The notes under the pieces: generated by a model
What the model was told of the DNA's origin: nothing
What the model saw: only the letters and a program-made list of their open reading frames with translations
The model's database searches: none
Assembly (NCBI RefSeq): GCF_003851125.1
Contig: NZ_BGOW01000002.1
Span: forward strand, 227,773 to 291,772
Source of the DNA: Sulfuriferula multivorans
GTDB taxonomy: Bacteria; Pseudomonadota; Gammaproteobacteria; Burkholderiales; Sulfuriferulaceae
DNA length: 64,000 bases
Reading direction: 5' to 3'
Program-made: the position numbers and the translations under genes
Shown here: positions 1-9,606 of the stretch, one piece after another
Numbering within the stretch: position 1 is the first letter of the stretch
Layout of the letters: the number at the start of each line of letters is the position of its first letter

Positions 1-623
1 GCCAGCATGCGCAGGATGTTGCGCTTGACACCGTAATCATAGGCAACGACGTGAAACGGCATGCGCTCGGGCTTGGCGTAGCCCTTGCCCAGTTGCCATT
101 CGCCTTCCTCCCAGGGGTAGGCAGCGTTACAACTCACCACTTTGGCCAAGTCCATTCCAGCCAGGCCGGGAAAACTGCGCGCCTGCGCCAGCGCCTCGGC
201 TTCGTCAACTTCTCCCGCCATGATGCAACCGGATTGCGCACCGGTCTCACGCAGGATGCGAGTGAGGCGGCGCGTGTCAATGTCGGCGATGGCAACGACG
301 TTTTCCGCAACCAGGTAATCGGACAAGGACTGTGTGCTGCGGAAGTTGCTGGCCAATAACGGCAAATCACGGATTACCAGACCCGCGGCATGGACCTTTT
401 CCGCTTCCATATCTTCCGCATTGACGCCGGTATTGCCGATGTGGGGATAGGTCAGCGTAACTATCTGGCGGGCGTAGGACGGATCGGTCAGGATCTCCTG
501 ATAGCCCGTCATGGCAGTGTTGAACACTACCTCGCCCACGGTGATGCCAGATGCCCCGATGGCTACGCCGCGGAAGACTGAACCATCGGCAAGCACCAGA
601 ATGGCGGGTTGAGCGTGCGACAA
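1..623 (-). CDS. carA: Carbamoyl-phosphate synthase small subunit, partial
   Basis: CarA is the glutamine-hydrolysing subunit of carbamoyl-phosphate synthase, which feeds arginine and pyrimidine synthesis in the cytoplasm. The visible 207 codons encode the N-terminal domain. They include the family hallmarks [33 protein letters not shown] and a stretch reading [20 protein letters not shown]. The amidotransferase domain with the catalytic Cys-His-Glu lies beyond the left edge. The reading starts at a TTG (codon 621-623) followed by [16 protein letters not shown]. No ATG fits the family N terminus, and a GGAG stretch lies a few bases upstream. It is the gene after dapB on the same strand, 112 bp downstream, the usual betaproteobacterial order (dapB-carA-carB). 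Identity is secure; only the 5' part is present. Confidence 0.93.
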   Translation of the reverse strand, partial: MSHAQPAILVLADGSVFRGVAIGASGITVGEVVFNTAMTGYQEILTDPSYARQIVTLTYPHIGNTGVNAEDMEAEKVHAAGLVIRDLPLLASNFRSTQSLSDYLVAENVVAIADIDTRRLTRILRETGAQSGCIMAGEVDEAEALAQARSFPGLAGMDLAKVVSCNAAYPWEEGEWQLGKGYAKPERMPFHVVAYDYGVKRNILRML

Positions 624-652
624 GGGAGTACTCCGGTATGAGACTTACACGA

Positions 653-685
653 AGAGGCGGGCCGGGTTTTCACCCGCCCGCCTCT
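653..685 (-). promoter_or_regulatory. GC-rich hairpin in the dapB-carA gap
   Basis: A strong stem lies between dapB and carA. AGAGGCGGG at 653-661 pairs with CCCGCCTCT at 677-685, and an inner CGGG/CCCG extends it. No U-run follows on the minus strand, so it is not a typical terminator. It sits about 30 bp ahead of the carA TTG start, so it could attenuate carA or stabilise the processed transcript. Function is inferred. Confidence 0.4.
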
Positions 686-735
686 GAAATATGTGTGACA
701 TTTTAGCCGAAATCGGCCCCGAACTCAATGCAAGT

Positions 736-2027
<1,292 letters not shown>

Positions 2028-2102
2028 ATTTAGTCTTGTGTTTGCAAAGCAAAATAAAGGCACTATGATAGCTCAGATAACCTGCACGAGACACTCCCCA
2101 TC
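2028..2102. promoter_or_regulatory. Divergent bamE/fur promoter region
   Basis: A 75-bp gap separates the divergent starts of bamE (minus) and fur (plus), so both promoters must lie here or inside the gene starts. I do not see a recognisable Fur box (GATAATGATTATCATTATC type) or a clear consensus sigma-70 site. Confidence 0.4.
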
Positions 2103-2531
2103 ATGAGCGACCCCAGCGATCTGAAAAGCATCGGCCTCAAAGCCACCCTGCCCCGACTGAAAATCCTCGATCTGTTCGAGAGTTCGAAAAAACGCCACCT
2201 AAACGCCGAAGAAGTGTACCGCCTGCTGATTGCAGAAGACATCGATATCGGGCTCGCCACGGTGTACCGGGTGTTGACCCAGTTCGAACAGGCCGGACTG
2301 CTGATCCGCCACCATTTCGACAGCGACAAGGCAGTGTACGAGCTCAACAGCGGCGGCCATCACGACCACCTGGTATGCATACAGTGCGGGCGCGTGGAGG
2401 AATTTTTCGATGAGGAAATCGAGCGACGCCAGAAAAAAGTCGCCGCCCAGCGCGGTTTTGCCATTCACGACCACTCACTGCATATTTACGCGGATTGCAC
2501 CAAAAACGCGTGTCCGCACAAACCCAAATAA
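2103..2531 (+). CDS. fur: Ferric uptake regulator Fur
   Basis: Fur is the Fe(II)-dependent dimeric repressor of iron acquisition genes. The 142-residue length matches the family. The N-terminal winged helix contains [15 protein letters not shown] and [32 protein letters not shown], the latter being the recognition-helix region. The metal-binding and dimer part carries [20 protein letters not shown], with the HHDH cluster and the first CxxC. The C-terminal [10 protein letters not shown] supplies a second cysteine pair. The start ATG is within 75 bp of the divergent bamE gene, and the stop is only 2 bp from the convergent emrB stop. Confidence 0.97.
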   Translation: MSDPSDLKSIGLKATLPRLKILDLFESSKKRHLNAEEVYRLLIAEDIDIGLATVYRVLTQFEQAGLLIRHHFDSDKAVYELNSGGHHDHLVCIQCGRVEEFFDEEIERRQKKVAAQRGFAIHDHSLHIYADCTKNACPHKPK

Positions 2532-2533
2532 AT

Positions 2534-4045
2534 CTATTCGGCGACCACTTGGGCGGTTTTAAGACCCTTGACCGATTTGATCAACAGCAGCAACGGCAGC
2601 AATACCACAAAACTCAGCGTAATCAGCCAAAAGGTGCTGACGAAGGCCTGCACGCTGGCCTGCTGTTGCACCACCTGACCCATTACCCCGGCCCCACCCT
2701 GCTGCATATCCAGATGTAATGGCGCCAGAAACTGCTGCACATGAGCGTTATAAGGCGTGATGTACTGGCGTAACGCGGCCCAGTTGACGCGCGTCGAATA
2801 GCTCAGATAAGTGCTCACCACCGAGATACCGACGGCGGACCCCAAGGTGCGCGTGAGGCTATACAAGCCCGCCGCTTCGGCTGCCATTTGCGGAGGAATG
2901 GTAGCAAACGCCAGCGTCGACATCGGCACAAAAACCAGCCCCATCCCCAGGCCCTGCAGCACCATCGGCCATAGGATATAGCTGCCTGCCGTCTGCGGGG
3001 TAATGCCGGTCATCATCCACGCACCCGCCACGCTTAACAGCAAGCCGGCCGCAACCATGGTGCGCGGGCTGATCCTGCCGGAAAAGTGCCCCACCAGACT
3101 CATGCTGACGAAAGTCGCCAGCCCGCGCGGCACCAGGTACATCCCCGCATCCAGCGTGGGAAAGCCCAGCAGGTTCTCCAGATACAGCGGCAATAACAAC
3201 ATTCCGCCATAGACCCCCAGCCCGGTGGCCAGACTGATCAGGCAGGCAACGGCAAAATTGCGATCCTTGAGCACCGCCAGATCGAACACGGGCTCGCCCT
3301 GGCCGGCTACACTTTTCCACACGAAGGCCAGGAATGCCGCCAACGCCAGCAGGGTGCTCAGCGTAATGAAACTGGAATTGAACCAGTCATCGCCGGCGCC
3401 GCGATCCAGCACCAGTTGCCCGCAGGCAATGGCCAGCGCCAGCGCGCCGAAACCCAGCCAGTCCATGCGCCGCGCGCGCATCGGCGTATCCGGCACGAAA
3501 CGCAGCGCCAGCAGGAAAGAAACGATCCCCACCGGCACATTGATATAGAACGACCAGCGCCATGAGGCGATTTCGGTCAGGTAGCCGCCCAGCGAGGGCC
3601 CGAGGATAGGCGCCGCCATCACCCCCATGCCCCAGATTGCCATCGCCTTGCCGCGCGCTTCGATAGGATAGGTGTCCACCATCACCGCCTGCGACAGCGG
3701 CACCAGCGCGGCGCCAAAAATTCCCTGAAACAGGCGGAACAACACCATCTCCGGCAGTCCGTTGGCCAGCCCGCACAGCGCGGAAGCGATCACAAAACCG
3801 GCGATGCTCACCAGCAGATATTTCTTGCGCCCGAAGCGGTCAGTAAAGAATCCGGCCAGCGGCATGAACACCGCCGAGGCGATCAGATACGAAGTCAGCA
3901 CCCAGGAAATAGTGTCCGGGCTGGCACCCAGTTCGCCCGTCATATGCGGCAGCGCGACGTTGATGATGGTGGTATCGAGCACCTGCATGATGGTGGCGGC
4001 CATCACCGCCACGGTGACCCATACACGTGAGGCATTCATGCTCAA
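2534..4045 (-). CDS. emrB: DHA2 family drug:proton antiporter, EmrB-type
   Basis: This is an inner-membrane MFS transporter of the 14-helix DHA2 group that expels hydrophobic toxicants together with an EmrA adaptor. Its 503 residues fit EmrB. Visible signatures include LDTTIINVALPHM in helix 1, GFFTDRFGRKKYLLVS (MFS motif A), and the helix 5 antiporter motif around MAAPILGPSLGGYL followed by WRWSFYINVPVG. The start ATG at 4043-4045 overlaps the stop of the emrA-like gene in an ATGA. It is the last gene of a marR-emrA-emrB operon. No dedicated outer-membrane factor is in the operon; the one at 9.6-11.1 kb or another TolC-like protein could serve. The gene symbol is by family, the substrate is unknown. 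Confidence 0.92.
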   Translation of the reverse strand: MSMNASRVWVTVAVMAATIMQVLDTTIINVALPHMTGELGASPDTISWVLTSYLIASAVFMPLAGFFTDRFGRKKYLLVSIAGFVIASALCGLANGLPEMVLFRLFQGIFGAALVPLSQAVMVDTYPIEARGKAMAIWGMGVMAAPILGPSLGGYLTEIASWRWSFYINVPVGIVSFLLALRFVPDTPMRARRMDWLGFGALALAIACGQLVLDRGAGDDWFNSSFITLSTLLALAAFLAFVWKSVAGQGEPVFDLAVLKDRNFAVACLISLATGLGVYGGMLLLPLYLENLLGFPTLDAGMYLVPRGLATFVSMSLVGHFSGRISPRTMVAAGLLLSVAGAWMMTGITPQTAGSYILWPMVLQGLGMGLVFVPMSTLAFATIPPQMAAEAAGLYSLTRTLGSAVGISVVSTYLSYSTRVNWAALRQYITPYNAHVQQFLAPLHLDMQQGGAGVMGQVVQQQASVQAFVSTFWLITLSFVVLLPLLLLIKSVKGLKTAQVVAE

Positions 4046-5028
4046 CTGGCCAGCTTGATGCTGACCGTGGCCGTCGCGCCCACTTTAAACGGCTGGGTGG
4101 CCGCGCTCCCGACAAAACGCACCCGCACCGGCACGCGCTGGGTGACCTTGACCCAATTACCGGTGGCATTCTGTGCGGGCAATAGCGAAAACGCCGCACC
4201 CGTGCCGCCGCCCAGCGACTCCACCACTGCCGGAAAAGTTTTACCCGGCAGCATGTCGAGCCGGACTTCGGCGGTCTGTCCCGGATGCAGGCCGGGCAAC
4301 TCGGTTTCCTTGAAATTGGCATCCACCCAGAAGCTGCCTTGCTGAATCAATGCAAACAGCGGCTGATTGGGCGATACCGTCGTGCCCGGCACCAGGGTGA
4401 TATTGGCGATCCAGCCATCCTGGGTCGCGCGGATGCGGGTGTGCTGCAAATCCAGCCGGGCCGCATCCACTGCTGCCACAGCAGCCCGCACCGCCGGTGT
4501 CGCGCCGCCTACGGTGCTGGCGCCCGCCTGCGCCTGACCTAACCTGGATTGCGCTTCGCTGAGGGCGGCCTGAGCTACCTGCAGCTTCGATTGAGCGTCG
4601 TCTTCCGCCTGTTTGGAGACGAATTTGGCCAGCACCAGATCATGAGTGCGCTGGGCCTGGGCACGTGCATTGTTCAAATCGGCCTGGCTCTGCGCCAGCG
4701 CGGCACGCGCGGCATCCACCCCGAGCACGTTGGCCTGGCTGCCCTGGCGCGCTTCTGCCAGTTTGGCCTGTGCAGCAGCCAGCGCCACCTGATAGGGTGC
4801 CGGATCCACGTCGAACAGATCGTCTCCGGCATGGACAAAACCGCCTTCCTTCACGTGCACGGCCACCACCTGCCCAGTCACTTGGCTGGCGACTTGAACA
4901 ATCGCGGCATTCACGTAAGCGTTGTCGGTGGTGCGCAGCTTGCGCGCGGCATTCCAGTACCAGCCGCCGCCCACCAGCAGCGCCAGCACGGTAGCGGCAA
5001 TCAAGGATTTTTTGAGCGTGGTATTCAT
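4042..5028 (-). CDS. emrA: HlyD-family periplasmic adaptor, EmrA-type
   Basis: This is a membrane-fusion protein linking the EmrB-type pump to an outer-membrane channel. An N-terminal anchor helix (about residues 9-24) is followed by the first biotinyl-lipoyl half (DNAYVNAAIVQVASQVTGQV). Next comes a long helical hairpin rich in Ala/Gln/Leu (about residues 75-170), then the second lipoyl half (LQHTRIRATQDGWIANITLV, PGTTVSPNQPLFALI) and the beta-barrel domain. The length of 328 is a little shorter than E. coli EmrA. The gene overlaps both neighbours by four bases (ATGA at 4042 and 5025), which supports co-translation with the MarR regulator and EmrB. Confidence 0.92.
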   Translation of the reverse strand: MNTTLKKSLIAATVLALLVGGGWYWNAARKLRTTDNAYVNAAIVQVASQVTGQVVAVHVKEGGFVHAGDDLFDVDPAPYQVALAAAQAKLAEARQGSQANVLGVDAARAALAQSQADLNNARAQAQRTHDLVLAKFVSKQAEDDAQSKLQVAQAALSEAQSRLGQAQAGASTVGGATPAVRAAVAAVDAARLDLQHTRIRATQDGWIANITLVPGTTVSPNQPLFALIQQGSFWVDANFKETELPGLHPGQTAEVRLDMLPGKTFPAVVESLGGGTGAAFSLLPAQNATGNWVKVTQRVPVRVRFVGSAATQPFKVGATATVSIKLAS

Positions 5029-5468
5029 TCCTGCGCTTCCGCCTCGGTACGGATGTGCTCGAGCAAAGCCAGAGCGCGATCAATATCCTCCCCTGCCACA
5101 TCCGCCAGAATGACTGCACGCAGCTCAGCCGCCACGCGCCGAATCTGCCCGAACACCACGAGCCCCGCTTCGGTCACCTCGATGCGTTTGGCGCGACGAT
5201 CGGCGGGATCCTGAATGCGCCTGACCAGGCCGGCTTTCTCCAGCCGATCAATCAGCGCCACCATGCTCGGGCCTTCTATACCGACGGCATCGGCCAATTC
5301 AATTTGCGTCGCGGGCGCCGCTGCCTTGGCAGCCGCTGACAGCGCCATCCAGGTGGCACGGCTCAACCCCAGTGGCTTGAGGCGACGATCCAGCGCCAGC
5401 TTCCAGGCATGGGCAGCGGTGTGCAGTGCCTCGGCAAAGCGCTGAGCAGTTGCAGGCGTCGTGCGCAT
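5025..5468 (-). CDS. MarR-family transcriptional regulator of the efflux operon
   Basis: This is a 147-residue winged-helix regulator that presumably represses its own operon and is released by phenolic or other ligands. The winged-helix core is visible at about residues 40-100: LGLSRATWMALSAAA, IELADAVGIEGPSMVALIDR (recognition helix), then LEKAGLVRRIQDPADRRAKR with the DPxDRRxK wing of MarR proteins. It is the first gene of marR-emrA-emrB, with a four-base overlap to emrA. A perfect palindrome lies just upstream and covers the Shine-Dalgarno region. The ligand is unknown. Confidence 0.92.
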   Translation of the reverse strand: MRTTPATAQRFAEALHTAAHAWKLALDRRLKPLGLSRATWMALSAAAKAAAPATQIELADAVGIEGPSMVALIDRLEKAGLVRRIQDPADRRAKRIEVTEAGLVVFGQIRRVAAELRAVILADVAGEDIDRALALLEHIRTEAEAQE

Positions 5469-5477
5469 TGGTATTCT

Positions 5478-5501
5478 CCTAATAGTTAGCTTCCTATTAG
5501 G
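5478..5501. promoter_or_regulatory. Palindromic operator upstream of the marR-emrAB operon
   Basis: CCTAATAG (5478-5485) and CTATTAGG (5494-5501) form a perfect 8-bp inverted repeat with an 8-bp spacer. Total length of 24 bp and AT-rich arms are typical of MarR-family sites. On the minus strand the promoter-proximal arm runs into AGGAG, the ribosome binding site of the marR gene, 9 bp from its ATG. Binding here would block both transcription start and translation. The assignment to this MarR protein is inferred from position. Confidence 0.72.
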
Positions 5502-5570
5502 TAGGGATAGATTTGAATAGTTCCGGAATATGCGAGGATTTTTTGCTGCGTGAAAGAAACACCAGGCGCA

Positions 5571-7223
5571 TCAGGTGCTCAACATCTCCGCTGCGTGTTT
5601 GCGCGTGGTTTCAGTGATGGTGACCCCTCCCAGCATGCGGGCGATCTCATCCACGCGCGCGGACGCATCGAGCACGGTGATATGGCTTACCACGCCGCCG
5701 TCGCGCGCCACCTTGCTGACTTGCAGATGCTGTTGACCGCACGCGGCCACTTGCGGCAGGTGCGTGATACACAATACCTGGCGGCTGCTGGCCAGGTTTT
5801 TAAGCAGCGTCCCCACGATTTCCGCCACCCCGCCGCCGATGCCGACGTCGACTTCGTCGAAGATCAGCGTAGGCACACCGGCCACCTGGCTGACCGCGGT
5901 TTGCAATGCCAGACTGATGCGCGACAGTTCGCCGCCCGAAGCGACCTTGGCCAGGGCTTTAGGTGCAGTGCCCGCGTGCGGCGCGACCATGAACTCGACC
6001 TGTTCCAGGCCGTGTGCATTGCCCTCGGCCAGCGGCGTCAGGCCGATCTCGAATGCGCCGCCGGCCAGTGCCAGTTGCTGCATGGACAAGGTCACGCTGG
6101 TCGCCAGTTTGCTGGCGGCCTTGGCGCGTGCTGCGCTGAGTTTGGTTGCGTGGGCAAGCCACTGTTCGCGCGCGGCATTGGCAGCCTGTTCCAGCGCCGC
6201 CGGGTCAGCCGTTGCGCCGAGTTCGCCGAGCCGGGTTTGTGCGCTGCTCAGCAGGTCGGGCAATTGTTCCGCCTTGACGCGATATTTACGGGCCGTGTCG
6301 AGTACCTGTTCGATGCGTGCCTCGACCTCATTCAAATGTGCCGGGTCGGCTTCCAGATGATCGAGATAGCGGCGCAGGCTGTGGGTGGCTTCCTGTAACT
6401 GGAGCACTGCCGATTCCACCAGCTCGCACGTCGGTTGCAGGTCGCTATCGTAATCCGCCAGGCTCGCCAGCCGCGCGCTGACCGCACTGATCTGCTGTTC
6501 GGCAGCCGCTTCGCCTTCCGACAGACTATCCAGCGCCAGGCCCGCGCCCTCCAGCAGGCTGGCGGCATTGGCCAAACGGCGATGCTCTGCCTGCAACTCG
6601 TCCCAGCCCGGCAACGTAAATTGCAACGCATCCACATCCGTGACCAGCCATTGCAGGCGCTCGCGTTCAGCGTCGAGCTCGCTGCTGTTGTCGCGCAGCG
6701 CATTAAGCCGGTCGTGCAGTTCGCGCCACTGGCGATAAGCATCGGCCACCTGCCGTGCCAGGGCTTGCAGGCCACCGTAACTGTCGAGCAGATCGCGCTG
6801 GGCGGCTGTTTTGAGCAGCGACTGATGCGCGTGCTGGCCGTGGATATCGACCAGAAACTCGCCGGCCTCGCGCAACTGCTGCGTGGTGACGCTGCGGCCA
6901 TTGATAAAGCAGCGCGAGCGTCCGTTGCTGTCTACCACACGGCGCAGCAGGCAAGCCGCATCGTCGTCCAGCGCGTTCTCGGTCAGCCACGTTTGCAAAG
7001 CGGGCAAGGCGCTACCATCGAACTCGGCGCTGATGTCCGCGCGCGCGGCGCCCTCCCGCACCACACTGGCATCGCCGCGCTCGCCCAGCGCCAACGCCAG
7101 CGCATCCACCAGAATGGATTTACCCGCTCCGGTCTCGCCGGTCAGCACGGTGAAACCCGGCTCGAATTCGATATCGAGCGCATCCACGATAACAAAGTCG
7201 CGCAGGCTCAGCAGGCGCAGCAT
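5571..7223 (-). CDS. recN: DNA repair protein RecN
   Basis: RecN is an SMC-like ATPase that helps recombinational repair of double-strand breaks. I place the start at the ATG at 7223 (MLRLLSLRDFVIVDALDIEF), giving 550 residues like E. coli RecN; a start 20 codons upstream adds a non-conserved extension. The Walker A motif GETGAGKSILVDAL lies near residues 29-42, and FINGRSVTTQQLRE and DIHGQHAHQSLL follow. The middle is a long coiled coil. The C-terminal ABC half has VASGGELSRISLALQTAV (signature) and TLIFDEVDVGIGGGVAEIVG (Walker B). nadK lies upstream on the same strand, a common recN partner. Confidence 0.96.
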   Translation of the reverse strand: MLRLLSLRDFVIVDALDIEFEPGFTVLTGETGAGKSILVDALALALGERGDASVVREGAARADISAEFDGSALPALQTWLTENALDDDAACLLRRVVDSNGRSRCFINGRSVTTQQLREAGEFLVDIHGQHAHQSLLKTAAQRDLLDSYGGLQALARQVADAYRQWRELHDRLNALRDNSSELDAERERLQWLVTDVDALQFTLPGWDELQAEHRRLANAASLLEGAGLALDSLSEGEAAAEQQISAVSARLASLADYDSDLQPTCELVESAVLQLQEATHSLRRYLDHLEADPAHLNEVEARIEQVLDTARKYRVKAEQLPDLLSSAQTRLGELGATADPAALEQAANAAREQWLAHATKLSAARAKAASKLATSVTLSMQQLALAGGAFEIGLTPLAEGNAHGLEQVEFMVAPHAGTAPKALAKVASGGELSRISLALQTAVSQVAGVPTLIFDEVDVGIGGGVAEIVGTLLKNLASSRQVLCITHLPQVAACGQQHLQVSKVARDGGVVSHITVLDASARVDEIARMLGGVTITETTRKHAAEMLST

Positions 7224-7260
7224 CAGGGCGCCTCCATCAATCCGGATTTCGCTCGAATGG

Positions 7261-7350
7261 AAGACACGGTAAAAAGTTCGCAACGCGGCATATAAAGATA
7301 GGTAAGCAAGAAATTTTTTGAGTGGCGCAGTAGTTGGGATGAAATATGGA
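7261..7350. repeat. Dispersed repeat, copy 1 (recN-nadK gap)
   Basis: The segment between recN and nadK resembles a segment at about 42800-42880 over some 80 bp. Both contain GCAAGAAATTTTT, a variable 14-15 bp stretch, and then GTTGGGATGAAATATG, and a looser match extends about 35 bp to the left. The shared part is not inside a gene in either place. It looks like a dispersed intergenic repeat of this genome; two copies alone do not show whether it is mobile. Confidence 0.55.
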
Positions 7351-7366
7351 TGGCTGGAAGCGCCCT

Positions 7367-8239
7367 TTAAAGTTGGGTACCCCAGTGCAGCTTATGCCTG
7401 AGCGTAAAGTAGTAGCTGTAATTTTTTGGATGCAGCAGGCGGATGGTTTTAGGCGCGCGGCTGACCAGTACGCGGTCACCAGGCTGCACATCGAAATGGC
7501 GCTGACCATCAAAATAGACGCGTGCGTCCCCTGCCTCGATCAGGCGCAGTTCAACATCCGACCGGCTGTTCACCGCTATCGGTCGGGCCGACAGGGTATG
7601 CGCACAGATGGGCACCAGCACGAAAGCTTCCAGCGTCGGGTGCAGGATCGGCCCGCCCGCTGACAGCGCATACGCGGTAGAGCCGGTAGGCGTGGCTATG
7701 ACCAGACCGTCGGAACGCTGACGATAAACATAATCGCCGTCGATGAAGACCTCAAAGTCAATCAGCCGGCCACTGCTCGCCTTGCTCACCACCACGTCAT
7801 TGAAAGCGCATGCAGTATAAATATCCTCGCCATCGCGCACTATCCTGGTATTCAACAGCAGGCGCTGTTCTGCTACATAATCGCCATCCAGAATCGCGGT
7901 CATGCTTTCGAACATGGTTTCCACCGGCACATCGGTCAGGAAACCCAGATGACCCTGGTTGACACCGACCAGGGGAATATCGTCTTTCGCCAGCATGCGT
8001 GTAATGGACAGCATCGTACCGTCACCCCCCAGCACTACTGCCAGATCCGCACGCGCGCCGAGCTCAGCCAACTCGGCTATCGGGTAAACATCGCTACCGA
8101 TATGCTCCGCAGTGTTGCGCGCAATCAGCACATCATGGCCGCGATCGCGCAGAAAATCCGCCAGGCGCAACAATGCCTCACCGATTTCCGGACTGTCGTA
8201 TTTGCCCACCAGGGCGATGGTTTGAAAGATTTCAGACAT
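7367..8239 (-). CDS. nadK: NAD kinase
   Basis: NadK phosphorylates NAD to NADP with ATP (or polyphosphate in some species). The 290-residue protein has the family motifs in order: VVLGGDGTMLSITRML (the GGDGT motif) near residues 68-83, GVNQGHLGFLTDV, the NE/D-type FNDVVVSK, and ATPTGSTAYALSAGGPILHP. Close to the C terminus it has a DGQ segment used in nucleotide binding. The ATG at 8239 gives the usual N terminus (IALVGKYDSPEIGEAL). It is followed by recN on the same strand with a 143-bp gap that holds a dispersed repeat. Confidence 0.96.
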   Translation of the reverse strand: MSEIFQTIALVGKYDSPEIGEALLRLADFLRDRGHDVLIARNTAEHIGSDVYPIAELAELGARADLAVVLGGDGTMLSITRMLAKDDIPLVGVNQGHLGFLTDVPVETMFESMTAILDGDYVAEQRLLLNTRIVRDGEDIYTACAFNDVVVSKASSGRLIDFEVFIDGDYVYRQRSDGLVIATPTGSTAYALSAGGPILHPTLEAFVLVPICAHTLSARPIAVNSRSDVELRLIEAGDARVYFDGQRHFDVQPGDRVLVSRAPKTIRLLHPKNYSYYFTLRHKLHWGTQL

Positions 8240-8307
8240 GAGCGGAATTATAGCGACGCCCTTTGGGTATTGATACAGCGTTGCAGCAACTGATTTTCCG
8301 GGAACGT

Positions 8308-8709
8308 CTAAAGAGTCTTCCCCTTAATGTAACGGAACTCCTGGGTTGCGCCTTCATAACCCCAGGAATCTGCTCGAACCTCATGAATGACGATATAGCT
8401 CGCCGGATTGAGACTACCCAGAACCGACTCGAAGGCAGCGAATACTTTTTGAATATAATCGGCCTTCTGGTTTTTTGTGTTGGAGCCTTCAGTAATCTTG
8501 ATGTCGAGATAAAAAGTTGCCAAACCCTGTGAGTCGAGTGAAGTGCCGCCTATGAACCACTCGTTGGCTGACACATACTCGACCGCAACCGAGGTGAGCT
8601 CCTTCTTTTTTCCCAACACTTCAGCCGTGAGTTCGGTAAGAAAATCGGCAATCTTGTTCGTGGTTTCAGGAGATTGCGGAGCACAAATTCTGGCGTTCAA
8701 ATAGGGCAT
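8308..8709 (-). CDS. Tautomerase family protein
   Basis: This is a 133-residue member of the 4-oxalocrotonate tautomerase/MIF-like superfamily. After removal of Met it begins with Pro (MPYLNARIC), which would be the catalytic base. The single chain is about twice the length of a 4-OT subunit, as in the two-unit members, and its C-terminal part YIVIHEVRADSWGYEG resembles the beta-strand segment after the second helix. GGAG lies 6 bp before the ATG. The substrate cannot be told from sequence. It sits at the head of a short stretch of small genes, two of which are damaged. Confidence 0.78.
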   Translation of the reverse strand: MPYLNARICAPQSPETTNKIADFLTELTAEVLGKKKELTSVAVEYVSANEWFIGGTSLDSQGLATFYLDIKITEGSNTKNQKADYIQKVFAAFESVLGSLNPASYIVIHEVRADSWGYEGATQEFRYIKGKTL

Positions 8710-8764
8710 CAGATCTCCTTCAGTTTAATTATGGTCCAGCCGAATAATTCTTCAGGCTTCGCGA

Positions 8765-9069
8765 CTACTCGAATACAGGTCGCATGAAAGAGCGCTCATA
8801 GCTGATGAAGCACTTTGTTTCCCCATAGTAGCGCATCGCGGCCTGCATTCCGGATCGCTCGCCGCCTGAGTGCGATATGTTTCATAGGCGGCCAGAGAAG
8901 GAAAAGAAAACAGGGCAATGGCGATATTGTTGGCGCCTTCGTAGGGCATGAAGTAGCCATGATGTTGGCCGCCGAACTTCTCGACCAGCGGTATCCACAT
9001 CTTTCCGTAGGTCTCAAATTCCTTGAGCTTGAAAGGATCGATCACATAGCGAAGATAACAAGTAATCAG
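8765..9069 (-). pseudogene. NIPSNAP family protein, frameshifted, with CTG as apparent start
   Basis: The protein begins ITCYLRYVIDPFKLKEFETY, continues through HHGYFMPYEGANNIAIALFS, and breaks after SDPEC. Past that point the original reading continues in another frame as AAMRYYGETKCFISYERSFM and ends in a natural TAG at 8765-8767. One base is missing (or two added) at about 8841-8844, where the strand reads GCAGGCCGCG. The family N terminus also has no ATG: the codon at the expected first position is CTG (9067-9069), 6 bp after a clear AGGAG. The first internal alternative is a GTG at 9045, which would delete the first strand. NIPSNAP proteins are dimeric ferredoxin-fold proteins of unknown role in bacteria. 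Sequencing error is possible. Confidence 0.75.
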
Positions 9070-9139
9070 AGTATTCTCCTAAAGGAAATAACATCTGAAT
9101 TAAACAGATCTTCGAAACAGCGTCGGCTTAAATGAGTTG

Positions 9140-9472
9140 CTAGACGTCATCTGCGACGGACGAACTAGATGTCTCATCTGAAGTGAAGATAACGACGTCA
9201 TTCCAGAACTCTTTCTTACGATCGTGTGTGAGAAGCCGTTCGGCTACATTTTCTGATTCACCAATGTATGCAAGAGGCTTAGAGTCTCCGAGGCGAGCTT
9301 CGAACAGAAAATAGACCCCTGGCTTGCTAGTCTCTGGCCATTCTTTGAGCTCTATAAGACGGTTCCTAGGACACGCGAGGGTGTGCCCCGTACGGTTGAC
9401 GATCTCGGCGTGGCGAATGCCCGCTACGGTTGAATCAGGTAGAAATATCCGTACAGACTTTCCATAAGGCAT
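9140..9472 (-). pseudogene. GIY-YIG nuclease domain protein, 3'-truncated
   Basis: I start this at the ATG at 9472 (MPYGKSVRIFLPDST), which has AAGGAG 9 bp upstream; a longer frame to 9610 has no family support. Residues 46-85 form the GIY-YIG core: GVYFLFEARLGDSKPLAYIG and then SENVAERLLTHDRKKEFWND. After VVIFTSDE the sequence turns into a short low-complexity tail (TSSSSVADDV) and stops. Family members of this type usually continue with a long C-terminal part (DUF4357-like). The gene therefore looks like the remaining 5' part of a larger gene. It lies next to the frameshifted NIPSNAP gene, so this 1.5-kb stretch appears to be decaying. Confidence 0.6.
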
Positions 9473-9606
9473 TGGATGAGTCTCCTTTGATGCATAACAG
9501 TTAACAAACGGACAGCACATCAACGCCCTGCATTCCTTGCCATCGCAGGAGATTACCCTTTTGGCACCCAATACAACAAGCCGCCACCTCAATAGCCCCA
9601 CGCGCT

